From the NCBI GenBank assembly GCA_954871525.1, contig OX940872.1, forward strand, positions 15,027,180 through 15,091,179: 64,000 nucleotides of DNA. The letters run 5' to 3'. Each line of letters opens with the position of its first letter. Positions within the stretch are counted from its first letter, which is position 1. This document shows, piece by piece, positions 1 to 11,899 of this stretch. The translations under genes and the position numbers were made by a program. A model generated the notes under the pieces. It had not been told where the DNA came from, searched no databases, and saw nothing but the letters and a program-made list of their open reading frames with translations. The stretch comes from Parietaria judaica (taxonomy: Eukaryota > Streptophyta > Magnoliopsida > Rosales > Urticaceae).

Positions 1-1045
1 AGCGAGGTTTTCTTGACTTCCGGCAAAGCTGCTCTGGTGACCGGGCCGCCAAAGAGGTGGTGGAACCCGGTTTAGACGGAAAATTTGATTTTGAGAGCTT
101 CGTAACCCTGATTGGTGATCCGATTTTTGCGTTGGACTTGTCAGGACCTAGGCTATCTTTTTCCATGGAAATTATTATTTATGGGCCATGTGTTCTGATA
201 TCCGGATCCAACAAGGATCTCTCGCAGTTGATTTATCTTGTTTTGTCGACTCCATGGGGAGGTTGCTTGTCTTCTAAGTCACCTGAATTTTTTGAGAACT
301 TTTCTAGTGGCTTGGTAGATGGAGGCTGATCTCTTGGCAATCATGGATCAGAGCCTTCGGTCATTGATGGTGCCTATGACGTAGAGTTTACTGATATCGA
401 TACGTCTGATGTCGTCGAGGAGCAGGAAGCTGGCGAATACTTTGTTAATGAGGCGCCCGTTGTTGAGGAAGGACCTGCAGGCGAGGTTCTTGCCATCGTG
501 GGAATTTCCGCAAGCGTGGGTCCTCCTGCTGGCGACACGCTTAGACATTGTCGCTTTCGCATTTTGGCCTTCTGTCCTAAGCTGATGGTGTGCAGTTACA
601 CCACTTCTTATGAGCTGGCTTCCTGCCTTGATTTACATGGGCTTTAACACCTCATCGGTCTTCCAGTTCCTTCTGTAGGCGAGCCTCATAGTGTTGTCGT
701 CTTGGCTTTCCGCCGGTGTTGACGATGTGACTCGTTTGCTTCATTTTCTCTTCAGGTGCCTCTTCCAGCAGAGGGTGATATTCCTCGCGCTTCCTCGTAG
801 GAAGGCGTTCTTCATTCTTCGAGGGCGGATTTTCTTCATTCTTCAAAGGAAGGTGGTCGTCTTTCTTCACCAGCGAAGGCTCCTGCTTCTGAGCGGCATA
901 TTCCTTCGGTGATCCTCCCTCCTCCAGATGTTCCTGCTTCGTCGACTCATACAGGTAAAATTCCTTTTTCTTGGTCTTCAGTAGCTGTGTTGTTCTCAAT
1001 TTCCTTGTTCGTTATTGTGTAGGTTCGTCTGGCTTCAGCAAGTTT
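1..1045 (+). other. Unassigned, weakly coding-like stretch
   Basis: I do not recognise a gene here. On the + strand, about 361-540 reads open as an acidic, Val/Glu-rich peptide, and about 750-950 reads as a Ser/Pro-rich peptide with one stop. The second is followed by a GT at 953 and a possible AG acceptor near 1021. This bias resembles the low-complexity tails of plant mobile-domain or retroelement-associated proteins, but no conserved domain is visible. A decayed transposon gene or host-gene fragment are both possible. It ends close to the copia remnant on the other strand. Confidence 0.2.
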
Positions 1046-1169
1046 TTACCCCAGGTGCGTCCTCGGGCATAGGCCATTGCTCTCGGTGCTGGTGTTTCCC
1101 CCCGGTGAGCTTGCTACTCCAGCCTTGAAGTTTTCTGGCGAGGGTCTTGATGATCGTTCCTTTTGTCTG

Positions 1170-2662
1170 CTAAAACGTTGATTGTCGTCATGTATGAGGG
1201 CCAAGACCTCAGCTTTTCTGTCATAAGTCCCTTTGAAAGGGGCTTTGGTCATTTTCGCTGCCAGGAAAGATTCGCAAGTTTCGAACGATTCATATTTGAA
1301 ATCTTCCAACATCCCTTCGCTTTAAAGTTTTGTTATGCATTTCTTGCCTATGTGGCCGAGTCGACAATGCTAGAGATAAGCTATATTGGGTTTGTTTGGA
1401 CTGTGTTTTTTACATGCAATGTTATAGATGAGATAGTGACGATTATAATATATAAACCATTCGATAAATAAGCAGTACCATAATGAATATCATCTTTTAA
1501 AATAGATCAACACTTGTTTCCAATGGTAAAATTAAAACCTAGAACATCCAATTCAGGAATTGAAATTATGTTTTTGGTAATCGAAGGAACGAAATGACAG
1601 TCATTAAGTTCTAACATTATCCCCTGGGGATTCTTGAGATCAACTTTTTCAACTACTTCAGCAGCAACATGTGCTCCGTTAGCAACGCGCATGTTGGTCT
1701 CGCCCTTCCTCAGCTTCCTAATTCTCTACACACTCTACACATCGGTACAAATATGGGTACCACATGCCGTAATTAATATCCAGTCTATAGAAGTAGTAAG
1801 ATTAAATTCTATAATGTTAATACCTGAGATGGAGTCTCCATTCTTGTTCATCTTCTTGCACTCTTCAAGATAAGCTGGGCAATACTCTTCCACCTATCGT
1901 GCTTCCTGCAGTGGAAGCACTTATGATCTTTAGCAATCTGATTCTTTGGCTTCATAGCTTTCGCTTGAACCTTCAGACTATAGGATGCAGTGCCTTTCTT
2001 TTAGTGGCTCATCTGCTTCTTCCTTTACGTACACCAGTAAATGCCATCACGGTTTTGGCATTTTCTTTGGGAACATTCCCCTCCGCTGTCTCGAACATGT
2101 TGTGGAGCTGGTGAAAACTCTTTGCTTCAGAAGACATGTTATAATTCAGTAAAAACTGATTATACGAGTCAGGGAGTGAGTTTAACATGATATCAATGTA
2201 AACATCTTCTGATATCTTGATCTGTAAACGAGTCAAACTTTCAGACTAGACGATTATTCTCAGGACATAATCGCTTACATTGACTCATTCAATCATTCTT
2301 GCTCGGAGCAAGTTGTTCATAATCTTTAATCGGGCGTGTCGAGCCTCTTTCTCATACATTATCTTCATATGTTTGATCATTTCCCATGCAGACATGAGCT
2401 CTTGTTGCTCCATCAAACTTGATGTCATGATGGCCAACATGAGACATGAGACATAAGAAACATCTTCGGTATACTTTTTATTAGCCCCCTTATCTTCATG
2501 GGAATTAGTAGCCACTGGTTCCTCAAGAGTTTCATCAGTCACGATGTACTCCTTGTTTTCATGTCTTGGCACTACTTTAAGGTGTCTTTGCCATTCTAGG
2601 AAATTCTTACCATTCAAGATATTTTCCTTTTCAAGGATCATTCTTAGTGTGCTGTTAGACAT
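1170..2662 (-). pseudogene. Ty1/copia gag and protease-region remnant
   Basis: This is the broken 5' half of a copia polyprotein, read right to left. The gag start is at 2662 (MSNSTLRMILEKE...), followed by the copia gag domain to about 2009 with a frame change near 2240. A damaged zinc knuckle (CFHCRKHDRW) lies near 1910-1870. The protease-end segment with LNDCHFVPSITKNIIS is at 1692-1507, and the gag-pre-integrase motif (ETCESFLAAKMTKAPF) at 1290-1240. Stops and frameshifts separate these pieces. Integrase, reverse transcriptase and RNase H are absent, and similarity stops near 1170. It cannot encode a working element. Its 5' leader and a probable LTR lie to the right (2663-4560). Confidence 0.8.
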
Positions 2663-4084
2663 GGTATATTTTCTACAAAGTATAAATGAAGATTTAATGA
2701 GCACAACACAAATTCAATTGTGACGCATAATTAAGGTAAACTATATCATGCTTTAATATTATTAGGACTTTAATAATATTTCCTAATTAAGGTACCCTCA
2801 TCAATTCTAATAATTTAAATACTCAACTATAAAAAAATTGTTGTACTTATATCCGATATAATTACTTACAGTTAAAAAATAACCTCTTATTTAAAACTAA
2901 CCGATTTTTCTCACTTATTCTCAAGTATCTTCTCTTATAAGGTAACCCGGTAAGATTAAACCCTTGTATTGGGCCAGAGGAACGGGATATGGCGTCCTTC
3001 ACGATTTGTGATAAGTTAAGAAAAAATACCCCACCAGCATGGCAAGTCTACTCATTTCTGTTCATACACATTACGAGGACCCAATAAAAGGAAGACCTAA
3101 AATCTAATATAATTGAGGATTTTTATTTTGGTGATCCACAAATTTAATTTATCATTAAATAAACTCATTAAGAATTTATTAAATAATAGACTTGAATATG
3201 ATCATAATCGGATTATGAACATATCCTAAATTAAGTACTTATAATATGAACATAATTGATTTAATTAAAAATATTTCATTATCATATATTTAATATATTA
3301 CACATTCTAACAATTAGATATAATGATTAAAATAAATATTTTCATAATAGATTTCATTATAATTAAGATAATCTTTAATCTTATAAAAGATAATATAATT
3401 TCTCAAATAATAAAAACAATTATAATGCAAAAATTAATAATCTTCAAGACAAATTTCAAAAATGTAAATCATATTTACATAACAATGTTTTAAATTTTGT
3501 ACAGCCCGATATTATTTATTTATCTAATTATTGAAATAAATTTAAAATTAAATAAATAATAATTAATAATAAAAATATCGGGTTCGGGATGGGAGCACGG
3601 GCGGAAACTGTGCTCGCACAGGATGCTAATTGGCAGCCCCATCTGATCAGGCCGACCGTTGGGTTTTAACCCAGTCGTAGGCCTCCAATGGCCCAGAACA
3701 GTTTTGGGCCGGGAGGCCTAACCCGAAATTGGCCCAGGTCAACAGCTGGCCTGGGCCCAAACCAAGATCGGATCTGGGTCGGGTCTGGACCCGGATCCAT
3801 GTTGGGTTTGACCCGGATCCAAGTCGGGTCTCGAGTCGGGCCTTGACCGGAGTCCAACTCGGATCACCCTACCTAGGGTCTAGGTCTGACCTCGACCCAT
3901 TCCTCCGTGGGTCGGGTTTGACCCAGCAAATCCCATGGTCCTGGAACTCTTCTAAGCCCACCGAGCCCTAACCCTAACTGTTAGGGTTTCGGCTAGGGTT
4001 TATGAAACCCTTTGCAGCGGCCTTGAGGTGCGCGTTGCAGGCGCGTGCGCCGTGATCAAAACTAAATGATCTAGATTAAATATG
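2663..4084 (-). other. Noncoding leader of the copia remnant
   Basis: No gene is seen. The stretch is very AT-rich to about 3590, then abruptly GC-rich. At about 3505-3592 the sequence starts with CCCGATATTATTTATTT and ends with a near-complementary arm finishing in ATATCGGG, giving a long AT hairpin. Between about 3740 and 3900 a GGGTCGGGTCTGGACC-type unit recurs irregularly. Its place between gag and an LTR-like block suggests the untranslated leader of the copia element. The GC-rich part could be a separate insertion. Confidence 0.4.
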
Positions 4085-4560
4085 ATAATCAAGATAAAGA
4101 TTCGAGTGTTATCGAGAATTGGTACTTTTTCCAACAATACCAATTAATGCCGATTTTTGTGCTGTGGAGTTCTCGAGATTTGGATCTTATCTTCGCAAGT
4201 GCAAAGCCTCTAGCTCGTCTACCACGTCGTTGCGGGAACGTCTCTAAGAGTGGAAATCCTCCTCGATGAAGAGTTAGGTTAATCTCGGGGATTCAACGAC
4301 GAACCAACGAGAGCACGGTGGAAATTCGGCTTTTAGGGTTTTGCTAGAGGGAGGTTGAATTATTTTGCTTGTCTGATATGTGGCTTTCGGATTTTAGCCT
4401 CCCTGTGTGGCTTAAATAGCCCACATGGTATAATGACCTAATGGGCTTTTGGGCCCTGTGACAGGGTTAAAGCACATTAGTTCATAATTAATTATTACTA
4501 GTTAACTATCGGGACATCCATAAATTCCGTTACCTTAATTGTTGTCGGGTCAGACCCAAA
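4085..4560 (-). repeat. Probable copia LTR (5' LTR of the remnant)
   Basis: Read on the minus strand, this block resembles the better-defined copia LTR at 16013-16637. Both contain a near-identical run around GACGTTCCCG, then ACGTGGT, GACGA and CTAGAGGC, and both have an upstream stretch with several GGGCC/GCCCAT motifs. The position upstream of the gag remnant fits a 5' LTR. Exact ends, a primer-binding site and a target duplication could not be fixed, so the limits are approximate. Confidence 0.4.
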
Positions 4561-4642
4561 AAGTCCAAAGGACTCAAATCCTGATTTAGGGCATTTCCTA
4601 TACGTTCACCATTGGGATTATGTGTCCTGTTGATGAGATCAT

Positions 4643-5143
4643 GGTCCGGTCAATCTTTTGTGTGGCGATGTAGCTCGGTGATGCATTCTTCCTGTGTTGG
4701 CGACGTAGCTCGTCTATCCAAGCCACAATGGAGCGGTCTTCTTTGTTGGCGAAATAGCTCACATATTCGGGCCAATATGGTCTTCATGCGTTAGCGACGT
4801 AGCTCGATGTTCCAGGCCTCGATGGCCCTGTCATCAAGCGTTGGCGACGTAGCTCGCCTATCCGGGCCACAATGGCGCGCTTTTAATCCGTTGGCGACGT
4901 AGCTCGCCTATCCGGGCCACAATGGTGCGGTCTTCTTTGTTCGAAATATAGTTTCCTGATCCAGGCCTCGATGGCTTGGTCTTCATACATTGGAAACATA
5001 GCTCGCCTATCTAGGCCATAATAGCGCGGTCTTCTTTTTTGGCGACATAGCTCGCGTATCTGGACCAATATGGCGCGGTCTTCATGCGTTGGAGATGTAG
5101 CTCACAAAACTGCACTTTGATGGTGTTTTCTTCATGCTTCGGC
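4643..5143. repeat. ~50-bp minisatellite, left block (about 10 copies)
   Basis: A unit of about 50 bp starting TTGGCGACGTAGCTCGCCTA recurs near 4697, 4746, 4791, 4841, 4891, 4940, 4990, 5038 and 5090, with an earlier weak copy near 4661. The 4841 and 4891 copies are exactly 50 bp apart and nearly identical. Other copies differ by substitutions. The array is cut at 5143 by a solo LTR and resumes at 7816. It has no convincing protein-coding role; the open frame at 4883-5068 is only the repeat translated. Confidence 0.85.
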
Positions 5144-7815
5144 TGTTGGAAATCGGTGGTATCAGTTCCGAATTCCTTACCACGATAATAGCCTCCGAGG
5201 CGTCCCGATAACATTTAAAAAATTATTTTAAAGCGGAAAACTTGTTACCATACCGACGACACAGATATCGGGTAATGAGCATTTCGTTAAGACCCGATAA
5301 ATATTTTGAATTTAATATTTCATAATCATTATTAATAATCTAGTCGAATAGGAAATAAATAGAAAGCAGTAAATGGTTGCATTTATTGACCCAATGCATA
5401 AGGTTGTACCTCAAAGAAGATTCCGGTTGCGCGTTTTGACTTGGGCAGGGCTCCGCCGGTGCTGAGGGAAACTCCAATGATCTTCCGGGATATTCTCCTG
5501 GACTCCTCGTACCGAAGCGTGGGCTTCGCCGGCAGGACTCCGTCGCAAAATTTAACTGACGGTTCTTTTAAAGCTACCGGATAAAAATATCTCCTAAGCC
5601 GAACTAGAAGAGAGATCAGAAGCAGAAAACTCGCATACCCTAGAGAGAGAGGGAGAGCTCGAGTTTTTGCTCAGGGGAAGGTGTGAAAAATGTGTCGAAT
5701 GAGCCTCCTATTTATAGGCTCAAGTTGTAACCGACTTGGTGATTTTCCCTCCCTTTATTCGAATTTTATTAATTAAATTTAATTAATTATTTAAATCCAA
5801 TGGTCCAGATTAAATCTCATCTAAATCCAATGGATATAAATAATCAGGGATTTAATTAATTGATAATACATGATAAGATCAAAATATTTAATCTTATCAT
5901 CATATTAATTAAATTTGATATATATATATACATATTAAAATTCGAATTTGTTGATGATTATCTAGATCCAATGGTTAAAAATAAATCTTAAATCAATCCA
6001 ATGGATCCAATCAATTAGGGATAAAATCAAATGCCCTAGGGTGTCACTGAAACCCTAATTGGAATTCTTATCCTCTTTATTATTCGAATTATATGTTGTA
6101 TATATATAATATTAATTAATTTCTAATCCGATGGTAAAGATTAAATCTCAAAACCAATCAAACGGACACAATTAACTAAGCAAATTCGAAATACCTAAAC
6201 TTGGTCACCAAGCTTCAATTTCATATTACATTTAGGGTTCAAATACATTATCTCAATCCAACGGTTGATATTAAATCATAACCGATCCAATGGATTAAAT
6301 TGATATTAAGGTTTTGCCAAAATACCAAAACATTAGGTACTTATGCCGTAAATATAAAATATCCAATTCTCACTATTCTAATTAGCTAGGGTTTGTATTT
6401 ACTTAACCAATTTACACATATATGAATATATAAATATATATTTTTATTTATTAATATAAATCTTTTAATTATTAATTAATTATTAATTAGATATTAATAA
6501 TTAAATTATATTAGTAAAACCTGATCTCAATATCACACACATTAAATTTCATGGTGCCACGTCATCATTTAAATTCGTGACATGTGATTTAATTTCATAG
6601 TTTATCGAACCAAGTCATAAACCTAAAAAATCTATAAATCACAAACCATAAGTCTGAATGACTTGGTTCAAAAAGCAAAGTTGCTTAGAATTTAATTTAC
6701 AATAACATGGTGCTGTTAGAAAATATAAGTTCTAACTTTCTTTTTATCAGTTAATTCTGTGTACCAAATTATGGTAGTTTTGCCATGCTGACGATAAAAC
6801 TATCTGACGTCTGACACAGACGTATCAGTTTTTTAAGTCGAGCCAAATGATTAAAAATTATCCAGAATGTATTTTAATCACGTACGTATTATCCGTTACG
6901 GACCTATCCTGGGGACCATGGACCCGTATCTCTTTAGTGATACGGTATATATTATTCTCTTATAACAGCATGGTGTCCATTGATACAATCAAATTCGGGT
7001 TATTGTCCTTTCACTTGATGACTCACACATGAGCAAGCTGTTTTTACCGTAATGCCCCTCATTGAATTTTCCCCCCTTGACTAATTCAGTAATATTATGA
7101 GCAACCCACTTATGGTTTCGATTCATAATTTGCGCACGGGTACCTCTCACTTCTCACTACTGACAACCAATGGAATCATCATGACTCTAAAAAGAGTTGT
7201 GTGATGCCCATGTCTGTGATCAAGCTATCCTTACTACTGACTATCATGTTCCCAAAATAATAGTGTTGGGATTAGCGGTAATATCTTGTGTTCTTTAACG
7301 GTTAAAAAAAAGAACTATTAAGCCAGTAGCTCGGACTCGTGATCACTCAGGACTTAGAACTAATATCCATTTGATCATCGTTTTCTGACTCAACTTCAAG
7401 TTATCAGTGACGGTCTTATACGATAACTTCTTGAGTTTAAGTCAGGTCCAGTCCAGTATGAAGACGCTTCATACTTAATGCACTTCTAGTGAGTGTGACA
7501 CACATATAATCAAGAATAGGATTGTCACTTAGTCACATTAATGACCTTACACGATTAATGGGCTCCCACCTAGTTAATCAGGTCACGGACATTTTAAGTT
7601 CATTTATTATGATTATTAATTCTTCCTCACATCGACCTTGTTGTGATAATAATAGCGTAATTGCATCCTTTATGAACTAAGGAATCAAACATTCTATTCT
7701 ACTCTACCAGAAACTATAATAAGATTAACATAATAAGTATCATCTTTATTCAATGACTTGCCATAATCTTTTACAAATGGATAAATATCTTGTTTAAGGA
7801 CACATATGTCCAACA
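5144..7815 (-). mobile_element. Solo LTR of a long-LTR copia family (copy L1)
   Basis: The 2672-bp block starts TGTTGGAAATC and ends ATGTCCAACA, and is flanked by a perfect 5-bp duplication TCGGC (5139-5143 and 7816-7820). It has no coding region, so it is a solo LTR left after recombination. Its orientation follows copy L3, where the same LTR adjoins copia pol on the minus strand. A minus-strand TATA box (TATAAATA) is at about 5708-5718. Downstream of it is a perfect 6-bp stem (CGAAGC/GCTTCG, loop GTGG) at 5513-5528. Related copies are at 13788-15470, 32946-37721 and 58792-61552. Open frames inside it are chance. Confidence 0.93.
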
Positions 7816-7935
7816 TCGGCAACGTACCTCTCCTATCGGGGCCTTAATTACGCGGTCTTCTTTGTTGGCAACATAGCTCGCCGATCCAGGCCTCGATGGC
7901 TTGGTATTCATGTGTTGGCGACGTAGCTCACTTAT
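7816..7935. repeat. ~50-bp minisatellite, right block
   Basis: Continuation of the array at 4643-5143, displaced by the solo LTR. Unit starts are visible near 7818, 7865 and 7915, the last two reading TTGGCAACATAGCTCGCC and TTGGCGACGTAGCTCAC. The array ends at a GC-rich run (GGCGACAGCCGGGGGCG) near 7947. Confidence 0.8.
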
Positions 7936-9061
7936 TCGTTCACCCGGCGACAGCCGGGGGCGTCGTGGCGAGCTCCAACTATGTCAAGGTCTTCGTCCTG
8001 GCTACCCCCTTAGTGACCCTCAAGGAAATCCTGATGATTATTAACTTGAAGTAGTCGTCTCCGACGAACCTCTGAGTAAGGAAATCACCATAGAATTATA
8101 TCCATGGCGAGCCCTAGGCTCGAGATCGCTGGCCTTGGCGGCGACATTCTTGATGGCAAGATGTCCCTGTAACCTTGAACATGTAAAACACTTCTAGGAT
8201 AATCGGAGGGTAGAACCTCTGAAGCCTCTCTGACGCTTGTCAATGAATATGCTTGAAGACAGGGAAATGATAAGGGGTAAAAATAGTTGATGTCGAACCT
8301 CGTGAAAGGCTGCTTACGTACTCTTTAAAGGTGTCATCGCGTAGTTCAAAGTGGAGGGTTAGGGAGTACGTACCTGGTCTTGCTTGGGCAAGCCGGAAGC
8401 TTATTGTGGAGAAGGGGTCTCTATTGACATAGCTAGATGACTACGTTAGTTCTATCAACTAGGTTTCATGGGTAGGAGGCATCGAGGCGACATGTCTAGG
8501 TCAACACGGTTAGGTGGTGGACCAAGTCGCCACAATGACGACTTCTGATGTCAGGCATCGATGCCAAAGATCCTTGGCATCCATGGACCCTAGTTTTAAC
8601 AAAGATCGGGTCGAATGTCGAATGGCAAAGCATGGCGACGAAAGGGGTCGAATGTCGAAATGGGTCGAGTGTCGACATTGGTCGATGTTGACATAGGTTG
8701 AATGTCATCCTTGTTCCTTACGTGCCAAGATAGGCAAGACCTCGATTAACAGAGTGTCAGAACCCCAGCTCGTAGGAAGAAAGAAAATTCCAAAGATAGA
8801 AGCTCTCATTTTAGAGAGAGAATTTCAAGTGTTGAAAAGGTGTCCAAAATGAGGAGGAGAAGCCTACTATTTATAGGAAAGCGAGGTGACCATTTCTCCT
8901 TGTCAAGAAGATTAATGGTGAATATCCTTCCTTGGTGACCAAGGAAGAGTGCGCCATGGGCCTTGTCCGGAAAGGGTTGCCACACTTCTTTGCCATGCGC
9001 AATGGTCATCGTTCCTCTAGCGTTGTCTGTCGTCCAGGTACATTGCCTGCGATTGTGATCC
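7936..9061. other. Noncoding, transposon-like sequence with minus-strand TATA box
   Basis: No gene is seen. Near 8630-8700 a GTCGA(A/G)TGTCGA-type phrase repeats irregularly. At about 8868-8878, CTATTTATAGG gives a minus-strand TATAAATAG box, the layout seen in the retrotransposon LTRs elsewhere in this window. Together with the minisatellite and R1 on either side, this may be part of an unrecognised LTR on the minus strand. Confidence 0.3.
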
Positions 9062-9586
9062 AAAATCGTTCTCAAAACGGGAGCAGCGTCAAATCTTCAC
9101 CGAGCCCAATCTCCCTCTTCTAAGAGAGATTAAACTTAATGAATGATACTCTTTCATTAGCTAAATTGCTTAACCTCTCTTAAGTAGAATTACAACCTAA
9201 CGGGCCGAACCATGCCGGACTAAAATAAACCTCTAAACGATAATTAACCACGCTTAACGGAATTAAATGATGTAAACGACATGATTAATACATCTAAATA
9301 ACAACATTAACGACTCTAATTATTCATAAGTGTTTCTTCTTCATCATAGCTGCCTTTACGAAATTCATAAGGTGTCTCCTTATCAGCGACTTTCTATGGG
9401 ATGATCATGTCATCTCATATCTTTCTTTATGAATTTTTCCTATGATTGAGCTCAGGTAATGAACTATAGCGAATTCGGGCATTTCAAAATTATACGATAT
9501 TGAGTTCAGAGATGAGCAAAGCTCTCTAGTTCTTGGTGTTGGATGGCCCTGGTTCTTCAATATAAAAGCCGGTTAAGCAAATGACA
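9062..9586. repeat. Dispersed repeat R1, copy a
   Basis: This shares a long, collinear similarity with 18455-18926 inside the RABA4 intron. Shared landmarks in order are CGTTCTCAAAACGGGAGC, GAGCCCAATCTCC, CTCTCTTAAGTAGAATTACA, GACTAAAATAAACCTCTAAA, TCAGCGACTTTCTATGGGAT and GATGAGCAAAGCTCTCTAG. Copy a keeps a segment near the right end (including TATAAAAGCC at 9561) that copy b has partly lost. Terminal inverted repeats and target duplications are not obvious. It is probably an LTR piece or nonautonomous element. It lies about 390 bp upstream of the dioxygenase start codon. Confidence 0.75.
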
Positions 9587-9976
9587 GAATGTTCTTACAA
9601 TTATGGACAATAATTAAAAAATAGTAATGATAAATATTCAAAAATTATAATTTAAAAAAAACGTGGTCAAAATGAGCAAAAATATGGACAAATCACGGGG
9701 TAACTCGTGAAAATTATATACTAGAACTTATTGAAAGAACTTGATTACTTATCCTAAAAGTAAAAAATATAAATAAGTTGTTTAAATAATAAAAATTTAA
9801 CTAAAAAAAAATATATTCCCACGCCCGTATGCTCTTTAAATAATCTGGAAATAGTCGCTGATTGATTGGACTTGCTAACCGCGATACAACGAGCGTTGAC
9901 TTGTGTAGTGCTATCAAAAGAATACACAACTGATAACTCTCAAACTCATACTTGATCTCTTCTATAGCCATTAACC

Positions 9977-11511
9977 ATGGAAGCACAAGGTCTTGTTGGC
10001 TTCGATAGAATGAAGGAAGTGAAGGCATTCGAGGAGTCCAAGGTCGGAGTCAAAGGCCTGTTGGACTCCGGAATCACTTCCATTCCCAGAATCTTCCTTC
10101 ACCCACCTGAATCGCTTTCAGATCTTCCCAAAAACCGCAGTTCGCAATCTTCCGTCTCGATTCCGGTGATCGACCTCGCTGGAGCCAACTCCCCGTCTGA
10201 GCGTCCGAAGATCGTTGACCAGCTCAAGGACGCCGCGAGAACGTGGGGTTTCTTCCAAGTGGTAAACCATGGAATCCCGCTCTCCGTCCAAAACGACACT
10301 GTCTCGGCCACCGAGGCATTCTTTGACCTACCGGCCGACGTCAAGGCGCAGTACTACGGGCGGGTGACGGCTGCGCGAGGTGTGGCGTACTTCAGCAACA
10401 CGGACCTCTTCAGCGCCACTGCTGCAAGCTGGCTGGACTCGCTCCAAGTCCGGAAGCCGGAGACGGAGGAGGAGGAGGCTCGGGTGCCGGAGATCTGCCG
10501 GAAGGAGGTGCTCGGGTGGTTCTCGCTTGCCGCCGGCGTGGCGGAAGACGTGATGGAGCTGCTCTCGGAGGGGCTGGGACTGGAGAGGGGCAGGCTCAAC
10601 GAGATGATGGCCACGGGCAGCAGGACTCTTATCACCCACTGCTACCCGTACTGCCCGGAGCCGGACCGGACGATCGGGATCACTTCGCACACCGACAACT
10701 CAGCTTTGACGGTTCTGATGCAGAATAATGTCCCCGGGCTTCAGATGAAATACGAGGGTGCTTGGGTGGACGTAAAGCCTGAGCTTGGTGGCCTAATTAT
10801 CAACATCGGTGACTTTTTCCAGGTAACTTCCTATGTTTTTCACGTCTCATCTCTTCATTAAAATTATTAATTTATCCAGTATTGATAATTTATCAAGTGT
10901 CAAAATTCTTTTTTAATTAAAAATTTATTCAAAATTCTAGAAAAATAACATAAGATGACATTATTCATGCTTTTATATATATATAGATTAACCGGATAGA
11001 AAAGTTTATTGTTGCGGTAGTATTTATGCCCAATTTACAAATCACCGATCATCTAGCATCAGCTTATTTATTAATCAATAATCATTTTCGAAGTTCAGTA
11101 TTCTTATATATTTTTATCTTATTCACATATTTCTCTAATTAATTAAAATTACATGTCCATTTAATCCAAAGACAACAACTTATCATTTTCGTAAATCGTA
11201 AATAATTGAAGTTATTTTTTAAACGTGACTTATACTTATCGCACTATGAGCTTCAGATTGCGTCAAACGGTGAGTACAAGAGCGTGCAACACAGAGTTTT
11301 GGCCAATGCTTACAAAGAAGCTCGCATCTCCGTCAACGTGGTTTTCAACATTATGAACATGAACGGTGATGGCCGCTTCGGGCCTCTGCCAGAATTGTTG
11401 TCGCAGGAAAAGCCTGCCGTTTACCGTGATTTTACAAAGGAGGAGTTCAAAGAGATTATGTCCGGTAAAGCCTTAGGAAACTGGCGTATCGTGGAGAGAG
11501 TCAAGATATGA
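9977..11511 (+). CDS. 2-oxoglutarate/Fe(II) dioxygenase, ACC-oxidase-homolog type
   Basis: Two exons, 9977-10822 and 11257-11511, split by a 434-bp phase-0 GT-AG intron (donor CAG|GTAACT, acceptor TTCAG|ATTGCG), give 366 residues, normal for the family. The start is the first ATG in frame (MEAQGLVGFDRMKEV). Residues near 63-69 (SIPVIDL) begin the N-terminal DIOX_N domain, with GFFQVVNHG shortly after. The iron ligands are visible as H238-x-D240 and H294, and the 2-oxoglutarate site as R305-x-S307. The catalytic core therefore looks complete. Such cytosolic enzymes hydroxylate or desaturate small specialised metabolites. True ACC oxidases differ in their N-terminus, so ethylene synthesis is unlikely; the substrate cannot be read from sequence. 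Everything up to the iron-binding region is in one exon, whereas related genes often have a further intron there. AT-rich flanks and R1 lie upstream. Confidence 0.9.
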
Positions 11512-11619
11512 AGTTGTCGATAGAGAGAAATGATCAATTCTCAGTTTCTTCAATCTTATTTTCCATATGTTCTGTATCAGATGTGATGTATTATTGTATT
11601 TACTCGTTATTTTGATTGG

Positions 11620-11899
11620 GGTAAACTACGGTTAATGTACTCGATGTTTCCGAAAAATTCGATCATGTACCTAATTTTTATTTTTGGTGGCTAACGTACC
11701 CAATGTTTATTCAGTTAGTCAAATTTATCAATTCCGTCCATTCGCGAATTCCACCGTCAAAAATTGCCACGTCTTGCTGCCACGTCTGCTGCAATATGGC
11801 ACGACTGATTTGGGTAAATTGTAACTAATATACCCAATGTTTCACAAAAAACAAAAAACTACTATGTACCCAATGTTTTTTTGCTGGCTAATGTACCTA
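11620..11899 (+). repeat. AATGTACCCAATGTTT repeat, probable MULE terminal fragment
   Basis: Two direct, diverged units are present here, starting near 11620 (GGTAAACTACGGTTAATGTAC) and 11813 (GGTAAATTGTAACTAATATACC). Each carries several variants of GTACCCAATGTTT. A third relative is at 13043-13230, which also shares the GCCACGTC-type stretch. Long, repeated terminal segments of this kind are typical of Mutator-like nonautonomous elements, but no 9-bp duplication was found. The repeat abuts the oxidase fragment at 11900. Confidence 0.5.

Noticed and set aside
4643..5143. CRISPR-like array
   Set aside because: Units are head-to-tail with no unique spacers, and the DNA is from a plant nucleus; this is a minisatellite.
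10328..10690. Long minus-strand open frames opposite the dioxygenase exon
   Set aside because: They are GC-rich antisense shadows of a clear, complete enzyme and have no recognisable domain.
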